A DNA stretch of 37,832 nucleotides, from positions 1-37,832 of the IMG/VR virus record IMGVR_UViG_3300017989_000228; one strand, 5' to 3'. Of this stretch, positions 29,997-37,744 are shown in pieces; the stretch's first letter is position 1; each line of letters starts with the position of its first letter. A model generated the notes under the pieces. The model saw only the letters and a list, made by a program, of their open reading frames with translations. It had not been told where the DNA came from and searched no databases. Source of the DNA: a virus. The position numbers and the translations under genes were made by a program.

Positions 29997-30347
29997 TTAA
30001 TCCTCCAAGATGTCCAGTACTGCTATTACTGTGCTATTTGCCGCCGTTATGCCCTTAATAGCACCTTTCCATGTATCAAGAGTTATTGACGCCCCTAAAC
30101 CATCCCTTGCCGCTGTGCCATCGCTCAATACAAAATTATATGCGGCCGTACTGGGATCACCTCCCAATCGAATTATGCAAGGCTCTGTTCCACAATTTTG
30201 CAGTGTGATAGATTTCCTTGTAGCTGAAGCCGCTGCAATTTCAATACCCCCTACGGTTGTATTTACCGTAACCGGTGCGGCCGTTGGCGCCTTATCAGTA
30301 CCCCCGAACTGGTCCTCTAATATATCGGTTGTTCTTGCTTCGCTCAT
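29997..30347 (-). CDS. small virion decoration-like protein
   Basis: A 116-residue Ala/Thr-rich beta protein (VNTTVGGIEIAAASATRKSITLQNCGTEPCIIRLGGDPSTAAYNFVLSDG...TAANSTVIAVLDI), a pattern repeatedly seen in phage capsid-associated or fibre-cap proteins where a 'R..i.lqN.g..pv.i..g' motif is conserved. Directly abuts the next gene. Confidence 0.55.
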   Translation of the reverse strand: MSEARTTDILEDQFGGTDKAPTAAPVTVNTTVGGIEIAAASATRKSITLQNCGTEPCIIRLGGDPSTAAYNFVLSDGTAARDGLGASITLDTWKGAIKGITAANSTVIAVLDILED

Positions 30348-30625
30348 TTTTCCCCCTGATCAGCCTCAACCTGTGATTTCAGCGTTGGGCTTTTTGCTCT
30401 TTGTTCTTTGACTTTATCGCTGTCTGATTTCCTTAATTTTTCAATTGCCCTTTGAAAATCAGTTTCATATCCTAATTCTTTTAATAATTTGATTTCTTTC
30501 TCGTCGCTTGTCTCGTATGCTCCTGGAATAGTGTACCCATTACCATCAAAATTGGTACCACCAAACGAGCAGAGTATTTTTTTCATTTCCTTATTCCAGA
30601 CCTGGCCAATTCCATAAAATTTCAT
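30344..30625 (-). CDS. 93-residue virion-block protein
   Basis: MKFYGIGQVWNKEMKKILCSFGG... then a helical, charged C-terminus (ELGYETDFQRAIEKLRKS). The N-terminal half resembles small head-associated proteins seen after capsid genes (strand, G-rich turn, 'tsDekeiklLkelGye'). Function unknown. Confidence 0.55.
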   Translation of the reverse strand: MKFYGIGQVWNKEMKKILCSFGGTNFDGNGYTIPGAYETSDEKEIKLLKELGYETDFQRAIEKLRKSDSDKVKEQRAKSPTLKSQVEADQGEK

Positions 30626-30628
30626 AAA

Positions 30629-30733
30629 TCACCTCACTTTAAATATCTTGTCTCTGCATTTTTTACAAAAATATAAATCGTTATGCTTCAATAAATCATA
30701 AAATATGTTACATCTAATACACATCACTTTCAT
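30629..30733 (-). CDS. 34-residue zinc-ribbon peptide
   Basis: MKVMCIRCNIFYDLL...FCKKCRDKIFKVR: CxxC at 5-8 and CxxC near 23-26. Very short but its TGA is close to the next start and it fills an otherwise empty gap. Moderate support only. Confidence 0.45.
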   Translation of the reverse strand: MKVMCIRCNIFYDLLKHNDLYFCKKCRDKIFKVR

Positions 30734-30746
30734 AATAAAACATAAT

Positions 30747-30764
30747 GGGGGACAAGAGCCCCCC
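30747..30764 (-). terminator. GC hairpin, possible attenuating terminator
   Basis: GGGGG-CTCTTGT-CCCCC stem followed by ATTATGTTTTATT on the minus strand. It lies between the capsid-proximal genes and the rest of the virion block. The U-run is interrupted, so it may only partly reduce expression downstream. Confidence 0.5.
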
Positions 30765-30771
30765 AGCTAGT

Positions 30772-30885
30772 TTATTCTTTATTCTTCAATTGTTCCTGAA
30801 GCTCATCACGCTCCTTATAAAAGAGTGCCTCAGCTTCAGACATTTTTTTCTCTTCTTTTACTTCTTCTTTTTTCTCTTCTTTCAT
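30772..30885 (-). CDS. 37-residue charged peptide
   Basis: MKEEKKEEVKEEKKMSEAEALFY..., Lys/Glu repeats then a short helix. Its ATG overlaps the TGA of the upstream gene. Could be a small capsid-associated peptide; unknown. Confidence 0.45.
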   Translation of the reverse strand: MKEEKKEEVKEEKKMSEAEALFYKERDELQEQLKNKE

Positions 30886-31136
30886 TCTATCACCTCGTAA
30901 TGTTTCCAGCCTATTGCTGTATAACTGCCAATCTCTGAATATGAAATAGAATCTAATATAAATTCAAGTCTACCCTCTGTAACGTTATAACTAGGCTCTT
31001 CAAATTTATAAATCTCTCCATATTCATCATTGATATAAGACTTATCCGGGAGAACATACGGGATGTCAAAATCCCTATAAATATATTCCCCCGGTCTGTC
31101 TGATATTTCCCTTATATACCAAATCTTAGCAATCAT
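30882..31136 (-). CDS. 84-residue beta-rich protein
   Basis: MIAKIWYIREISDRPGEYIYRDFDIPY..., aromatic and strand-rich, one base overlap with the beta-helix gene upstream. No family recognised; belongs to the capsid-proximal accessory genes. Confidence 0.55.
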   Translation of the reverse strand: MIAKIWYIREISDRPGEYIYRDFDIPYVLPDKSYINDEYGEIYKFEEPSYNVTEGRLEFILDSISYSEIGSYTAIGWKHYEVIE

Positions 31137-32026
31137 TAGCTGGCCGTATGATTATCGGCTGCGCCAGTTCCATCGTCAGTAACTGCCGTACCCGCTTGTA
31201 TCCAGTTATCGGATATAAGCACATAAGCTCCAGCCGCATCCTGATGTATGCCTGTCGTACAAGTGCCGACAATTTTATTCTGATGTATAAAACTCCCAAG
31301 AGCAGCGGTGGCTACCGCATTAGCATGAACCATTATTCCGGTAGTACCATCACCTGAGACTTTACAATTTTTTATCTCTGATGTACAGAAATACGTATCA
31401 CCACCATCGCCCTGTCCAACATGAATACCAGCCGTCTGGAAGTCATGCACGTGGCAACTATCAATTACGGATTCTTTAACATTTGCTCCCCATATTCCAA
31501 TGGTTGCGTTTGTGCCGTCACCTTTGAGAGTGACATTTTTAAGCAGGCACCCATCGAAAACAGACAAATACAACGCCGGATAAGCGGTTGCCATATTGAT
31601 CTGGATATTCTGTATTGAGCAACCGGCGCCACTAAAAGCCATCGCCGCCGGTGATCCACTGGAACCATCGTAATTAACAACAACCCCATAATCAATATTT
31701 CCAATATCCTGGACGCCTATAAGGTGAACATTATAAGCACTCCATAATACTTGCTCGTTATACTGACCCGGAGCAACATAAACATAAACTTGCCTGTCTT
31801 TGTCAGTATTTATGTTAGTCGTTCCTGCCGTATATCTGGCCTTATTAAGACCTTCCTGAATTGTTTTAAATGCTTTTTCCCATGTACTACCATCACCGCT
31901 TGAATTAACAGAACCGTCTACGTAATAAACGTTCCCATAAGGTTCAATTAAAGCTCTCAGCTCCACTATTGCTTCTCTGGTAGCTGGGCGAACACCCGGA
32001 TAAAGCTCTCTCCATTCAAAAGCCAT
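31136..32026 (-). CDS. right-handed beta-helix virion protein
   Basis: A 296-residue protein with an N-terminal anchor (~1-30), the beta-helix entry motif NVYYVDGSVNSSGDGSTWEKAFKTI near 32-56, and about eight coils with C/N ladders (SIQNIQINMATAYPALYLSVFDGCLLKNVTL, SEIKNCKVSGDGTTGIMV). It is encoded right after the capsid gene, so it is more likely a head-surface or head-fibre protein than a tailspike. No active-site motif can be named. Confidence 0.65.
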   Translation of the reverse strand: MAFEWRELYPGVRPATREAIVELRALIEPYGNVYYVDGSVNSSGDGSTWEKAFKTIQEGLNKARYTAGTTNINTDKDRQVYVYVAPGQYNEQVLWSAYNVHLIGVQDIGNIDYGVVVNYDGSSGSPAAMAFSGAGCSIQNIQINMATAYPALYLSVFDGCLLKNVTLKGDGTNATIGIWGANVKESVIDSCHVHDFQTAGIHVGQGDGGDTYFCTSEIKNCKVSGDGTTGIMVHANAVATAALGSFIHQNKIVGTCTTGIHQDAAGAYVLISDNWIQAGTAVTDDGTGAADNHTAS

Positions 32027-32037
32027 ATTGTACCTCC

Positions 32038-32979
32038 TTAACTCGTTGCCAGACTATGAATTTTCCCGTGAAGGAATTCAACTCCATAATCCAGACCGAT
32101 TTTACCAAAAATTTGACCCTTTTCTGCAGCTCCGGCTTTCGCTAAATCCTCATAAAAGAAATTTCCTTTTCCTGGGACGGGTTGAAATACTGGCGCGCAT
32201 GAAGACACATCTGCTATCAATATGTCGTCAGTAGGCATGAATCTATCATACACCACACCAAGAGTCGCAAAATCAGTCAATATTTGTTTTATCGCCACTC
32301 CGCCAACGTTCCTGTCTTCAGGCGCATAGCCATAAATATCAGATATTTTCTGAATTTGAAAAGCATTTGCAAATAGAACCATATTCATGAACTGGGCCCC
32401 GCCACCGGCCATGGTCCTGAGTGCCTCATCAATCATGTCTTTAGTCAAAGTTGCCGCAGATGCATTGATTGACGTTGTGGTACACGCCGCAAGCATTCCC
32501 CGCGTCTGATTTGCTACACCTGCATTTATAGCAATTTGATACGTTCCATTTATAAATGAGTATTCAATATCGCGTGCAATTTTTTTGAGATTATAGGCGA
32601 TTTGAAAATTAACCTCATCAGTTACATTATTCACCTGTCCCTGTGTATTGATACCTGAAAGCCTGGCTTGATTAGCCAATTTTTCATAACTAATATCAAT
32701 AGCCTGGTGGTGAATCTCACATACATTTTTATTTTGTGTTCTGACTGCCTCATTCCCATTTGGAGCCGTTAAACTCGCAGTCTCAGTTATTCCCGGCTGT
32801 GCTGCGGCTGGATAGTCATATTGACTTGAAATTGGGAACTCAAAATTACTTGATTGCTTGCCGCCGTTCATACCACCTATCATAGAAAAAAAAGGTGTGT
32901 TTTCAGCATCGGCAGTTATAAGCAAACCAGAATAATTTGGAAGGTCCCATATTGTGGCATTACCTGTTATCTGTGCCAT
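32038..32979 (-). CDS. major capsid protein
   Basis: A 313-residue protein after the scaffold gene. Patterns: NTPFFSMIGG near 28, FEFPISSQYDYPAAAQPGITETASL, VCEIHHQAIDISYEKLANQARLSG, and EVNFQIAYNLKKIARDIEYSFING (spine-helix region), as in HK97-fold capsids of the SU10/DUF5309-like type. The C-terminal region KIGLDYGVEFLHGKIHSLAT ends the P/A domain. No protease gene is visible, in line with use of a separate scaffold. Confidence 0.8.
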   Translation of the reverse strand: MAQITGNATIWDLPNYSGLLITADAENTPFFSMIGGMNGGKQSSNFEFPISSQYDYPAAAQPGITETASLTAPNGNEAVRTQNKNVCEIHHQAIDISYEKLANQARLSGINTQGQVNNVTDEVNFQIAYNLKKIARDIEYSFINGTYQIAINAGVANQTRGMLAACTTTSINASAATLTKDMIDEALRTMAGGGAQFMNMVLFANAFQIQKISDIYGYAPEDRNVGGVAIKQILTDFATLGVVYDRFMPTDDILIADVSSCAPVFQPVPGKGNFFYEDLAKAGAAEKGQIFGKIGLDYGVEFLHGKIHSLATS

Positions 32980-32989
32980 TTATTTTCTC

Positions 32990-33772
32990 CTAGTTTGATT
33001 TTTGTTGAGCCTGCATAGCTGCTACCTGCCCAACTAAATCACCTGCTTTTGTCGCTTCTTCAAATTGTTTGTCAAATTTATTGCCGGATGTCATACCACC
33101 ACCTGGACTAGAACCACCGCCTGGTGAAAGCTTGTTTTTAAGATGAAAGTTGTTTTCGTCCAAACTCAAAAACTTTTCCACTGCTACCATTGCAGATAAT
33201 TCCATTGGTTTTACGACCCCGGATTCATCAGGGAAATTCAACGTCAATACTGTTGAATATGTTCCCTGTTTCTCGCCTGTACTCAAATCAATGTTTTCTT
33301 TTAGACGTGCTTGACCAATTGTGCGCATAATTGAAACTAATTGGTTTCTATTGTGTACGTCGTGTTTTGCAAGTGCCTCTTGAATATCGTTCATAATTTT
33401 CTCATCTTTATAACGATTTTCTGCCTGTTCTTTCTGGCTCTGTATTGCTTCTTTTTCTTTGTTCAACTGGTCCAGTACTGTCTGAAATTCCTGTTTAAGT
33501 TCTTCAACCTCCGAACTTTTCCCTTTGTCCTTCTTTTTATTTTCTTCATGCTCAGACAAAGACGCTTTCATTTGGTCAATTTGTGTCCTTAAATCGTTCA
33601 TCTCCGGGCTAATGTCTTCCTTGCCTTTGTTGCGATTAAAACTTATGATGTGTCCGATTAAATCCTGCAAATCTTCAGGAACCTGTCGTTCCTGATTGCT
33701 AATTGGATCGGTAACCGTAAAAGTTTTAATCGCTTCCTTCGGTTCCTTCGGTTCCTGGTTGTTCTGGTCCAT
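32990..33772 (-). CDS. capsid scaffolding protein
   Basis: About 260 residues, with a charged coiled coil (about 55-120) and a Gly/Ser/Pro-rich linker (PGGGSSPGGGM) before a short C-terminal helix that may bind the capsid protein. The start at 33772 follows GAGGA; a GTG at 33784 is also possible. It overlaps the portal end by 47 bases and precedes the capsid gene, the usual scaffold position. Confidence 0.75.
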   Translation of the reverse strand: MDQNNQEPKEPKEAIKTFTVTDPISNQERQVPEDLQDLIGHIISFNRNKGKEDISPEMNDLRTQIDQMKASLSEHEENKKKDKGKSSEVEELKQEFQTVLDQLNKEKEAIQSQKEQAENRYKDEKIMNDIQEALAKHDVHNRNQLVSIMRTIGQARLKENIDLSTGEKQGTYSTVLTLNFPDESGVVKPMELSAMVAVEKFLSLDENNFHLKNKLSPGGGSSPGGGMTSGNKFDKQFEEATKAGDLVGQVAAMQAQQKSN

Positions 33773-35276
33773 CTTGTTCCTCACTTTGTTGTTGTTGTGC
33801 CATATTGGCTATATTAAGACGCGCATTCTCACGCGTTTCTTCACTAAGTTCAATTTCTTCTTCTATTGATTCCCTGATTTCTTCCATTTCTTTTTCAGAA
33901 ACAGAATCATCAAAGCTAAGATCAACAATTCTTTTTACCGCATGCTCTTTAACTTTCGGATACGATGACAGAGCTGTCAGCATGTTATATAACCTTTCAA
34001 GCTCTTGTTGCATCTCTTCGCCAAGAAAATCTTTTTTATATTCTATTGTTGCGCTGGTATCATCTATCCCCATCCATAACCCGGACAACCTGAATATTTC
34101 TTTTTCCACCTCTTCCATTGAAGAGGCTCCGCTTGCCAGAAGAGCCCTTGTTTTTGTGAAATCAAAAAACTTAGCCGCACCACTCTGGACATAGTTCTTT
34201 GTAGCATCAGTATCAAGACCGAGCTTCTTCAATATCCCTGAGAGATAAAACTCCATAGCCTGCAAAAATGGGGTAGTGTCCGATAGTGTAGGCCCATCGA
34301 AAAACGGCTTATGCGGAGTAGCATCTGGAAATGGGATCACTGCGTAATTACTGAATGATTGAGCCTCCAATTCTTTAGGCACTGTACCCGGATAGAACAA
34401 ATATTTGAACGTTCCACCCACCAGCATTTCATCAAGCAGAGACATATAGTTGTAAACCGCCTGGTCAAATAACCCTATATCTTCAAATATAGTATCCTGG
34501 ACCTTCTCTGTCGTCCTATCATGCCAGTTTGCAAAAACAAAAGGGACCTCTCCAACCGGGTGAGGGACTTGCTCGCTTGCCTGAAAATTTTGGCCTGTGG
34601 TTATTGTCCTCAGAGTTTGATTGGCAGATAAATTTTCTATCTGGTCAATTTCATCAATTGATATAAAATCTTGAAAATAATCTTTAGTCCATAATCGGTA
34701 CGATATTACATATTTTGCTTTTTTGTATGGGTCAGCATTGTCATAATATGTGTTATCCAGAATAACCCACTGCAAGGAATCGTTTTCATCACAATAGTAA
34801 TTTCGTATCTGCCATGGTTGATACATAACCGCGTATGCATTGAGATTTAAGTTTTTTCGGTCCGCCTCAGTTCTCACAAATTCAGTGTCGAAAGATGGTG
34901 AATCAATCAATACACCCACTGTGTACATGAGACTATTGACAGCTATCATCTGCATAAAATTGTCAATATTTTGTGTTCTGGATGCTCTCTCAATCAATTC
35001 GTCCTGTTTATAATCTGTTCTTATCACATCATTGGTGAAGAGAAAGCCAGTTAGCATATCCGCAAGAGGTTGAACATTATTAAAAAATACCGCTCTCTTT
35101 TTCCGTTCTGTATATGATAAATCTGATTCTCTGAGCGTAAATTTATGCAGATAGTCGCCATCCATATATGTCTGGCCACCTGCATAACTATCACTAATCA
35201 ATTTCCAAATATCAAGTTTATCATCGTATGTGGGGTGCGTTTGGTTTGTTGCGTAATAAATATCTTGCTCGACCAT
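33726..35276 (-). CDS. portal protein
   Basis: A 516-residue protein. MVEQDIYYATNQTHPTYDDKLDIWKLISDSYAGGQTYM, ERKKRAVFFNNVQPLADMLTGFLF and PFVFANWHDRTTEKVQDTIFEDIG are typical of DUF4055/SPP1-like portal proteins. The C-terminal third has the helical stem/crown pattern (EEVEKEIFRLSGLWMG, then acidic helices 440-500) and ends in a Gln/Glu-rich tail. It forms the dodecameric DNA entry ring and follows its own promoter and leader. Confidence 0.8.
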   Translation of the reverse strand: MVEQDIYYATNQTHPTYDDKLDIWKLISDSYAGGQTYMDGDYLHKFTLRESDLSYTERKKRAVFFNNVQPLADMLTGFLFTNDVIRTDYKQDELIERASRTQNIDNFMQMIAVNSLMYTVGVLIDSPSFDTEFVRTEADRKNLNLNAYAVMYQPWQIRNYYCDENDSLQWVILDNTYYDNADPYKKAKYVISYRLWTKDYFQDFISIDEIDQIENLSANQTLRTITTGQNFQASEQVPHPVGEVPFVFANWHDRTTEKVQDTIFEDIGLFDQAVYNYMSLLDEMLVGGTFKYLFYPGTVPKELEAQSFSNYAVIPFPDATPHKPFFDGPTLSDTTPFLQAMEFYLSGILKKLGLDTDATKNYVQSGAAKFFDFTKTRALLASGASSMEEVEKEIFRLSGLWMGIDDTSATIEYKKDFLGEEMQQELERLYNMLTALSSYPKVKEHAVKRIVDLSFDDSVSEKEMEEIRESIEEEIELSEETRENARLNIANMAQQQQSEEQDGPEQPGTEGTEGSD

Positions 35277-35301
35277 AGTAACCTATTTATATTTTAAAAG
35301 T

Positions 35302-35346
35302 TGCCTCGTATCGTGAGGCAGCCGAGCTAATACGTGTCGTGTATTA
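35302..35346 (-). promoter_or_regulatory. two-hairpin leader before the portal gene
   Basis: On the transcript TAATAC-ACGACAC-GTATTA (35346-35328) is followed by TGCCTC-ACGATAC-GAGGCA (35320-35302) and AACTTTTAAAA. The second stem plus T-rich tail resembles a weak terminator. The hairpins lie in the 5' leader of the late structural operon. Confidence 0.55.
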
Positions 35347-35385
35347 AACGTGCTTAAACAACAAAGCGAGTGATTTATCATTTAT

Positions 35386-35414
35386 AAAATAAGACATATA
35401 CTGCCATTTGTCAA
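35386..35414 (-). promoter_or_regulatory. late structural promoter
   Basis: TTGACA (35409-35414), 17-bp spacer, TATTTT (35386-35391). The -35 box overlaps the terL stop codon (35411-35413). It drives portal and downstream virion genes. Confidence 0.65.
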
Positions 35415-36622
35415 GTATTTTTAATCAATCCATCCGGCCCTATTTGCTTAAATTTAAAAGACTTTTTAATATGTGTAAATATAGCATAGCGCATACTATC
35501 GACCAAATGGTCCTGAAATTTAACCGGTTCATCCATAGCCTTTCCATTCGCGTCTTCCGCCCACACATAAGACTGAATCTCTTTGATTAGATTCTCACTA
35601 CCTGCCAGTATATTCAAATCGCATGTCTTGACATAATCAATCTGTGTTTTGACAACCACTTTCTTGTCAGCTGGATAGGCCTGTAATCCAGCTTCTTTCA
35701 TTTCCTGTATTCTCTGTGGCTCTGCGCTATCGCAGTATATTCTATGGTTTACAATTACCGGTTTTAAAAATTCAATTAAATCGTTGTTAGTCATACGTGT
35801 ACGATATAGCACCTCTTCAATATATAACACCTGGTCAGATATGCATATCTTGACTACTGCTGTTTGATTATTGAACCCAAAATCACATCCATAAATGACC
35901 TCATCTATATTATCGGGTTTTTTATCCACAATCCGATAATTCTCGTATATAACACCCTGGAGCTGTCCCCACTCTCCCAGACAATACACTTTATGTAAAT
36001 TCTTGTTAGTGTATTTAAGCGCTTCTAATTGTTCAATGTATTCTTTCTCTATGAATGGGTTGTCATAGGCATTTGTCTGTATTTTGTGCGCTCCATTTCC
36101 ATTGGTGAAGAACTTCTGAAATATCCACGATGTCATACCCACCGGGTTGAAGCTCATTATTAGTTGCTTGAATGCCCCTTTGCCTCCCCTCAGTCTCATG
36201 TCAATAAGATCATAGGCAGGCTCTGATAGTTCATTGGCTTCCTCAATCCATATCATATCAATGTCAGTGATTGACTTGATCTTGTCATAATCGCCTTTAT
36301 TATTCATGGATAGATAGTATATGTGTGAATCTTTATTCACAGTTGCTGTGTACTCTGATTTATTGATTGAATAAGGAATTTTAAGCGTTTCAGCCCTAGA
36401 TTCTATTATTGGTATACATGTCCGTCTTAATGATGGGAAAGTCTTTCTAATAACCAGTATTCCTAATTTCTCTTGAATACAACACTGTATTAGTAGTTTA
36501 TCAGCTATTGAGTAGGTTTTTCCGGCTCCGGCTCCGCCGAAAAATATAACTGTTCGCTTTGTAGACTTAAAGAATTCTTTATGATTGATATTAAGGTGCT
36601 GATTTATGTTTACTCTATTCAT
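35411..36622 (-). CDS. terL: terminase large subunit
   Basis: A 403-residue PBSX-type terminase: Walker A GGAGAGKT at 29-36, Walker B IDMIWIEE at 121-128, a coupling motif with SFNP, and nuclease-domain acids in CDFGFNNQTA, YCDSAEP and HLVDSMRYA. It powers packaging and cuts the concatemer. It starts inside the terS end (ATGAATAG). Shorter than many TerL proteins but with all motifs. Confidence 0.9.
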   Translation of the reverse strand: MNRVNINQHLNINHKEFFKSTKRTVIFFGGAGAGKTYSIADKLLIQCCIQEKLGILVIRKTFPSLRRTCIPIIESRAETLKIPYSINKSEYTATVNKDSHIYYLSMNNKGDYDKIKSITDIDMIWIEEANELSEPAYDLIDMRLRGGKGAFKQLIMSFNPVGMTSWIFQKFFTNGNGAHKIQTNAYDNPFIEKEYIEQLEALKYTNKNLHKVYCLGEWGQLQGVIYENYRIVDKKPDNIDEVIYGCDFGFNNQTAVVKICISDQVLYIEEVLYRTRMTNNDLIEFLKPVIVNHRIYCDSAEPQRIQEMKEAGLQAYPADKKVVVKTQIDYVKTCDLNILAGSENLIKEIQSYVWAEDANGKAMDEPVKFQDHLVDSMRYAIFTHIKKSFKFKQIGPDGLIKNT

Positions 36623-37022
36623 CTGTAATGAAATCTTTTGATATTTCTATAGTTACCTTGCCGGATATTGTAGCGTCTATTTGTTTTTTGTCTATGAATA
36701 AACCGTGGAGTTTAGATATGTTTTCAAGTGCGCGGCTTTTTGTGTGCTCACTATACTTTGTATTATTATACATCTTCCAGAACTCGCCCTCAATTTGTTC
36801 TGCTTTATGCCTATTCAGTTCTCTGTTTTCGTTGACAAGTTCGTCAATACGGGCTTTTATCTTATCATTTCTTAACAATCTGGAAGACTCAGCACATGCT
36901 GAATCATATTTAACGTCCGTATAAATTAGTTGGTATGACTTAACACCGTTGTAATTAGTTTCTTGATTGTTAATGTAGGCCTGACAAAATGCTTCATGTT
37001 TTTTGTTTTCTAACTCTGCCAT
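36615..37022 (-). CDS. terS: terminase small subunit
   Basis: A 135-residue protein with the helix-turn-helix-like start ENKKHEAFCQAYINNQETNYNGVKSYQLIYTD and then SACAESSRLLRNDKIKARIDEL, the classical Terminase_2 pattern (AGYS...A...LL.n.kI...i). It binds pac/cos DNA and hands it to TerL. Overlaps terL by eight bases. Confidence 0.85.
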   Translation of the reverse strand: MAELENKKHEAFCQAYINNQETNYNGVKSYQLIYTDVKYDSACAESSRLLRNDKIKARIDELVNENRELNRHKAEQIEGEFWKMYNNTKYSEHTKSRALENISKLHGLFIDKKQIDATISGKVTIEISKDFITDE

Positions 37023-37210
37023 TATCTTTTTATTTCCTCACCTGTAACCATCTCATAAAACGAGCAAAGAACTTTGTCCATTTCTTCAATTGTTCTTTTC
37101 TCTCCTGTGGGTTTAAACGTTATGTGTGGAAAAGCTGGTAATTTGTCTTTGATTTGGTTGAATTGTTTCTCTGTTAATTTCATATTTTTAGGTAAGTGCC
37201 CGGCCTTCAT
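37022..37210 (-). CDS. 62-residue protein upstream of terS
   Basis: MKAGHLPKNMKLTEKQFNQIKDKLPAF..., helical then a short basic strand. No Shine-Dalgarno is seen; the ATG (37208-37210) lies in the loop of a 9-bp hairpin. An internal Met at residue 10 also lacks a site. One-base overlap with terS. May assist packaging or be a regulator; unknown. Confidence 0.55.
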   Translation of the reverse strand: MKAGHLPKNMKLTEKQFNQIKDKLPAFPHITFKPTGEKRTIEEMDKVLCSFYEMVTGEEIKR

Positions 37211-37226
37211 GGGAGCAAAGACCGGG
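37199..37226 (-). promoter_or_regulatory. hairpin presenting a start codon in its loop
   Basis: CCCGGUCUU pairs with AAGGCCGGG (9 bp, one G-U), with loop UGCUCCCAUG containing the AUG of the 37022-37210 gene. It could tune initiation for the terS operon. Confidence 0.5.
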
Positions 37227-37266
37227 ACTTTGGGATTTATCTCTATGGCTGTAAAAGATTATATAC

Positions 37267-37295
37267 AATATAATTATAATGTGCGATTATTTCAA
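37267..37295 (-). promoter_or_regulatory. promoter for terminase operon
   Basis: TTGAAA (37290-37295), 17-bp spacer, TATATT (37267-37272). A second candidate, TTGACT (37335-37340), 16-bp spacer, TACAAT (37313-37318), lies just upstream. The gene-free stretch 37211-37413 holds only these signals. Confidence 0.5.
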
Positions 37296-37413
37296 GTGTT
37301 TTTTATATTGCTATTGTATTTTGCCATAACTACCAGTCAATTCAATTATTGTTTGCTCAAATCTTGCTTGTAAAGTATTATTAAGCAATTTAAAAAAACA
37401 GATTATTTCGGGC

Positions 37414-37518
37414 TTACAATTCATTTATACTCAAGGCCCCCTTATCTGCAATAGTATAATCAATTATCGATAAACACCCTATTTCCTGATCTGTTAGCCT
37501 TTCTTTGCGCTCACTCAT
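37414..37518 (-). CDS. 34-residue hypothetical peptide
   Basis: MSERKERLTDQEIGCLSIID..., starting inside the end of the zinc-finger gene (8-base overlap). It is the last ORF of the early operon. Short and without motif; moderate support from coupling. Confidence 0.45.
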   Translation of the reverse strand: MSERKERLTDQEIGCLSIIDYTIADKGALSINEL

Positions 37519-37744
37519 CTTTCACAACCTTCTGATAATCAACCCGTGGATACCTATCAAATAAATATTCTTGATTTTTACACTCGCTACAAACATGGGT
37601 CCATTTATTCTTACTAAGCGGGCTTTCCTGTCCTATAAACACCATAACCCCCTTCATGCATTTTTCACATAATTTTTCAATTACAAATGTATTAACCCTG
37701 GTATGTATTACATGTTTATCTTTATTTTCTGATTTCTTTAGCAA
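37511..37744 (-). CDS. zinc-ribbon protein spanning the contig junction
   Basis: A 77-residue protein with CEKC (about 26-29) and CSEC (about 52-55), a zinc ribbon with basic N-terminus. Its first codons are in the end repeat, so on the circle it follows the 13-231 gene with a 23-base overlap. Function unknown. Confidence 0.65.
   Translation of the reverse strand: MLKKSENKDKHVIHTRVNTFVIEKLCEKCMKGVMVFIGQESPLSKNKWTHVCSECKNQEYLFDRYPRVDYQKVVKDE

Noticed and set aside
37074-37373. 99-codon plus-strand frame next to terS
   Set aside because: Antisense to the 37022-37210 gene and running through the terminase promoter region; no ribosome site.
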